From: Veillonellales bacterium | GTDB lineage: Bacteria > Bacillota > Negativicutes > JAAYSF01 | Length of the DNA stretch: 55,682 bases | Reading direction: 5' to 3' | Assembly: GCA_039680175.1 (NCBI GenBank) | Contig: JBDKTO010000116.1 | Span: 1-55,682 of the forward strand | Part shown: positions 53,827 through 55,682 of the stretch, in pieces | How positions within the stretch are numbered: the first letter of the stretch is position 1 | Layout of the letters: each line of letters begins with the position of its first letter | The notes under the pieces: generated by a model | What the model saw: the letters and a program-made list of their open reading frames with translations, nothing else | What the model was told of the DNA's origin: nothing | Databases searched by the model: none | Position numbers and translations under genes: made by a program

Positions 53827-54012
53827 ATGAGTCAGCTGACTTTCGTCCGCAGCGGGCATGGTATTGGGAAATCCGCTGTTGAATCATGGGTAATCAAATG
53901 GTTCGTGTATTCCCCGCCATTCCCGAAAGTTCCCTGCACTGCGCCAACAAAACATCAGTTAGCCTATTTTTCTTGTATTCATACTGTCGATACTAAGTTC
54001 TATCATAGTTAG
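53827..54012 (+). pseudogene. Phage terminase large-subunit fragment
   Basis: Frame with FVRSGHGIGKSAVESWV (Walker A of a terminase ATPase) and PFPKVPCTAPTKHQL, then a break near 53970 and unrelated sequence. About 45 residues of a protein that should have 400 or more, so it is a remnant of prophage packaging genes. Confidence 0.65.
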
Positions 54013-54200
54013 TGCGCTTCTATTCGACCAGTTGCATAAAAATAACCACTAGGCATAAATGAAAATACCGCTTGTAGTTTTTACAAAATATATGTCGGCA
54101 GCTGCGCAAGTGCGATAAATGGTATTTACAATGTTCATATTTTGTATTATCGTGACTTTATTGAAACGCGGGAAAGAAATCGAACTAAGGGGGAGAGTAG

Positions 54201-54740
54201 TTGAAAAAAGGATATTTTTGGATTATTGTACTGGCTATTTTGGCGGCAATTGCCGGTATTTGGTATACTTTCACTGCGGCGGAGCGGCAGAACAGTCCTA
54301 GGGGTAAAGAGCAAGCACAGACCGAAACGGGAGTGACAATAGGCAAGACGGCTCCTGCATTTACTCTTGATAGTCTTGATGGCAAGACGGTTCAGGTCGG
54401 GGGTCTCGGGGAACCCTATGTGCTGAATTTTTGGGCCAGTTGGTGTCCGCCTTGCCGTGAGGAAATGCCTGAAATGGTAGAGTTTGCCGGTAAATATGGC
54501 AGTCAGGTTCAGTTCTATGGGGCTAATTTACAGGAGCCAAAAGAAAAAGTGAATGCTTTTTTGCAACAGAATCACTATGTTTTTCCCGTATTACTGGATA
54601 AGAACGGAACAGTGGCTCAAACCTTTCGGGTGTCGGCTATCCCTACTACCATTGTGGTTGATTCAAAAGGAATTATTCGTTACCGTAAGACAGGCGGTGT
54701 TACTTTAAGCGAATTGGAAGGTATTATAAAGGGATTGTAG
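54201..54740 (+). CDS. TlpA/ResA-like membrane-anchored thioredoxin
   Basis: A 179-residue thiol-disulfide oxidoreductase with one N-terminal membrane helix (5-23) and a thioredoxin domain with active site Cys82-Pro-Pro-Cys85. The cis-Pro loop is SAIPTT. Start TTG 54201 with GGGGGAGAG upstream. It probably keeps extracytoplasmic Cys (for example apocytochrome c) reduced, using electrons passed by the CcdA encoded 10 bp downstream. Confidence 0.9.
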   Translation: MKKGYFWIIVLAILAAIAGIWYTFTAAERQNSPRGKEQAQTETGVTIGKTAPAFTLDSLDGKTVQVGGLGEPYVLNFWASWCPPCREEMPEMVEFAGKYGSQVQFYGANLQEPKEKVNAFLQQNHYVFPVLLDKNGTVAQTFRVSAIPTTIVVDSKGIIRYRKTGGVTLSELEGIIKGL

Positions 54741-54750
54741 GTGGACTATA

Positions 54751-55434
54751 GTGGAATTGGGAGATATTACTCTATTAGCGGCATTTGTTGGTGGATTACT
54801 AGCGTTTTTATCACCTTGCGTTTTGCCGCTACTACCTGTCTTTTCCGCCATGTTGGCCGGAGCGGCGACAGGAGAAGAACGCTGCTCTACGTTATACATA
54901 AATTCTGGCTGTTTTTTCATAGGGTTTACGTTTGTGCTTATTATCATGGGAGCTACCGCTTCGCTGTTAGGCCAGTGGTTTTTTGATCACCAGCCGGAAA
55001 TTAAAAAAATCGGGGCTTTTCTTATCATCATAATGGGAGTTCATTTGTCTGGATTGGTTCGGCTGATTCCACTGGAACGAGAATACCGGCCTTTTCTCGC
55101 CAGAACTTTCCAGGGTCCCTTTGGAGCATTCTTGCTGGGCATTTCATTTACTGTCGGCTGGACGCCCTGTATCGGTCCTATTCTGGCATCCATTTTGCTT
55201 TATGCCGGCGGAAATACTACTGTAGCCGGAGGGGCTTTGCTGCTGCTGGTTTACTCCATGGGATTTTCCCTGCCGTTTTTTTTGTTAGCGGTTCTATTCC
55301 GACAGTACTTGAGCCGTATGCGGGATATTTATCAATGGCTGCCCAGGCTCCAACAGGTTGCGGGATATTTGCTGATAGTCATAGGGCTGTTTATGTGGCT
55401 GGATTGGCTGCAAAAGGGGCTGGGTATTTTGTGA
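54751..55434 (+). CDS. ccdA: Cytochrome c biogenesis protein CcdA
   Basis: A 227-residue membrane protein with six helices. The two redox Cys are in LSPCVLPLLP (Cys23) and GWTPCIGPILA near 145, as in the DsbD/CcdA family. It carries electrons from cytoplasmic thioredoxin across the membrane to the TlpA/ResA-like protein. Start GTG 54751 lies 10 bp after the previous gene, with GTAGGTGG as weak site. Confidence 0.93.
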   Translation: MELGDITLLAAFVGGLLAFLSPCVLPLLPVFSAMLAGAATGEERCSTLYINSGCFFIGFTFVLIIMGATASLLGQWFFDHQPEIKKIGAFLIIIMGVHLSGLVRLIPLEREYRPFLARTFQGPFGAFLLGISFTVGWTPCIGPILASILLYAGGNTTVAGGALLLLVYSMGFSLPFFLLAVLFRQYLSRMRDIYQWLPRLQQVAGYLLIVIGLFMWLDWLQKGLGIL

Positions 55435-55639
55435 GAATAGGACAGGACTTTGGTATTTACAGCCGTAAGAAATAGATCATATCATTACTTGAAATGGTAT
55501 CTGGTTAAGCTGATGCCGAAGCCGCGTTAGGAAGGGGATTGGTGTATGTTTGAGCAACAGGGCATGTTCATGAAAATTCAGTAGATAAAAAGCAGGAAAA
55601 ACTGTAGCAAGAGAAAATTATAGCAATGAGGTGAAGAAG

Positions 55640-55682
55640 ATGGAAAATCTCATTGCTATTTTAGAAAAAATGCCAGACCCAA
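55640..55682 (+). CDS. Start of an unidentified gene, cut by the window end
   Basis: ATG 55640 with GAGGTG upstream opens MENLIAILEKMPDP and runs off the end. Too short to identify. Confidence 0.5.
   Translation, partial: MENLIAILEKMPDP

Noticed and set aside
36000-55682. CRISPR array or cas genes in the accessory island
   Set aside because: No regularly spaced repeats and no Cas motifs were seen; repeats found are the hsdS duplication and short inverted repeats.

Overview
The window is a chromosomal segment of an anaerobic, endospore-forming bacterium with a diderm (LPS-type) envelope, most likely a Negativicute of the Sporomusaceae type. This rests on the co-occurrence of an alpha/beta small acid-soluble spore protein, a Spo0E-like phosphatase and a sporulation-type D,D-carboxypeptidase with arabinose-5-phosphate isomerase (KdsD), which makes a Kdo precursor for LPS. 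Genus and species cannot be named from the sequence alone.

Layout: 1-3031 holds the end of a TRAP transporter operon (DctM end, DctP) and a mannitol-dehydrogenase-family oxidoreductase, probably for a sugar acid. 3255-8993 carries an H-NOX chemoreceptor, kdsD, a sigma-54-type regulator without its GAFTGA loop, and trmB. 9164-12278 has a DUF2935 protein and the queCDE operon for queuosine precursor synthesis. 12317-17926 reads as one unit: LytS/LytTR two-component system, DASS anion transporter, LarA-like racemase. 18112-24110 covers cell envelope and spore genes (M48 protease, NlpC/P60 hydrolase, PBP, SASP) and the CCA-adding enzyme. 24304-26682 is hypA-hypB-Spo0E-like-amidohydrolase with overlapping genes. 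26740-30696 is an alanine module (APC permease, alr, ald). 30868-35181 has cheR, a D,D-carboxypeptidase, a polysaccharide deacetylase, a zinc-ribbon protein and a BASS transporter.

From tRNA-Val (35395) to about 54150 the character changes to an accessory island: a type I restriction-modification operon (hsdM, hsdS, hsdR) followed by a six-TM HerA-like ATPase, a HigB/HigA-ImmA toxin-antitoxin pair, a compact structured RNA candidate resembling HEARO/omega-RNA, truncated OLD-like ATPase and ankyrin genes fused at a junction, an IS3-family element, a 5'-truncated MFS gene, several very small ORFs, and a prophage relic with a terminase fragment. After it come ordinary genes again (TlpA/ResA thioredoxin and CcdA), and the window ends inside a new gene.

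Most notable: the HsdS specificity subunit whose two target-recognition halves are nearly identical at DNA level (645-nt offset), the membrane HerA-type ATPase next to it, the H-NOX chemoreceptor whose haem-pocket residues match the O2-binding type position for position, and the HEARO-like RNA with no nuclease gene beside it. No known system is asserted without motif support; all family calls are from reading the proteins, not from searches.
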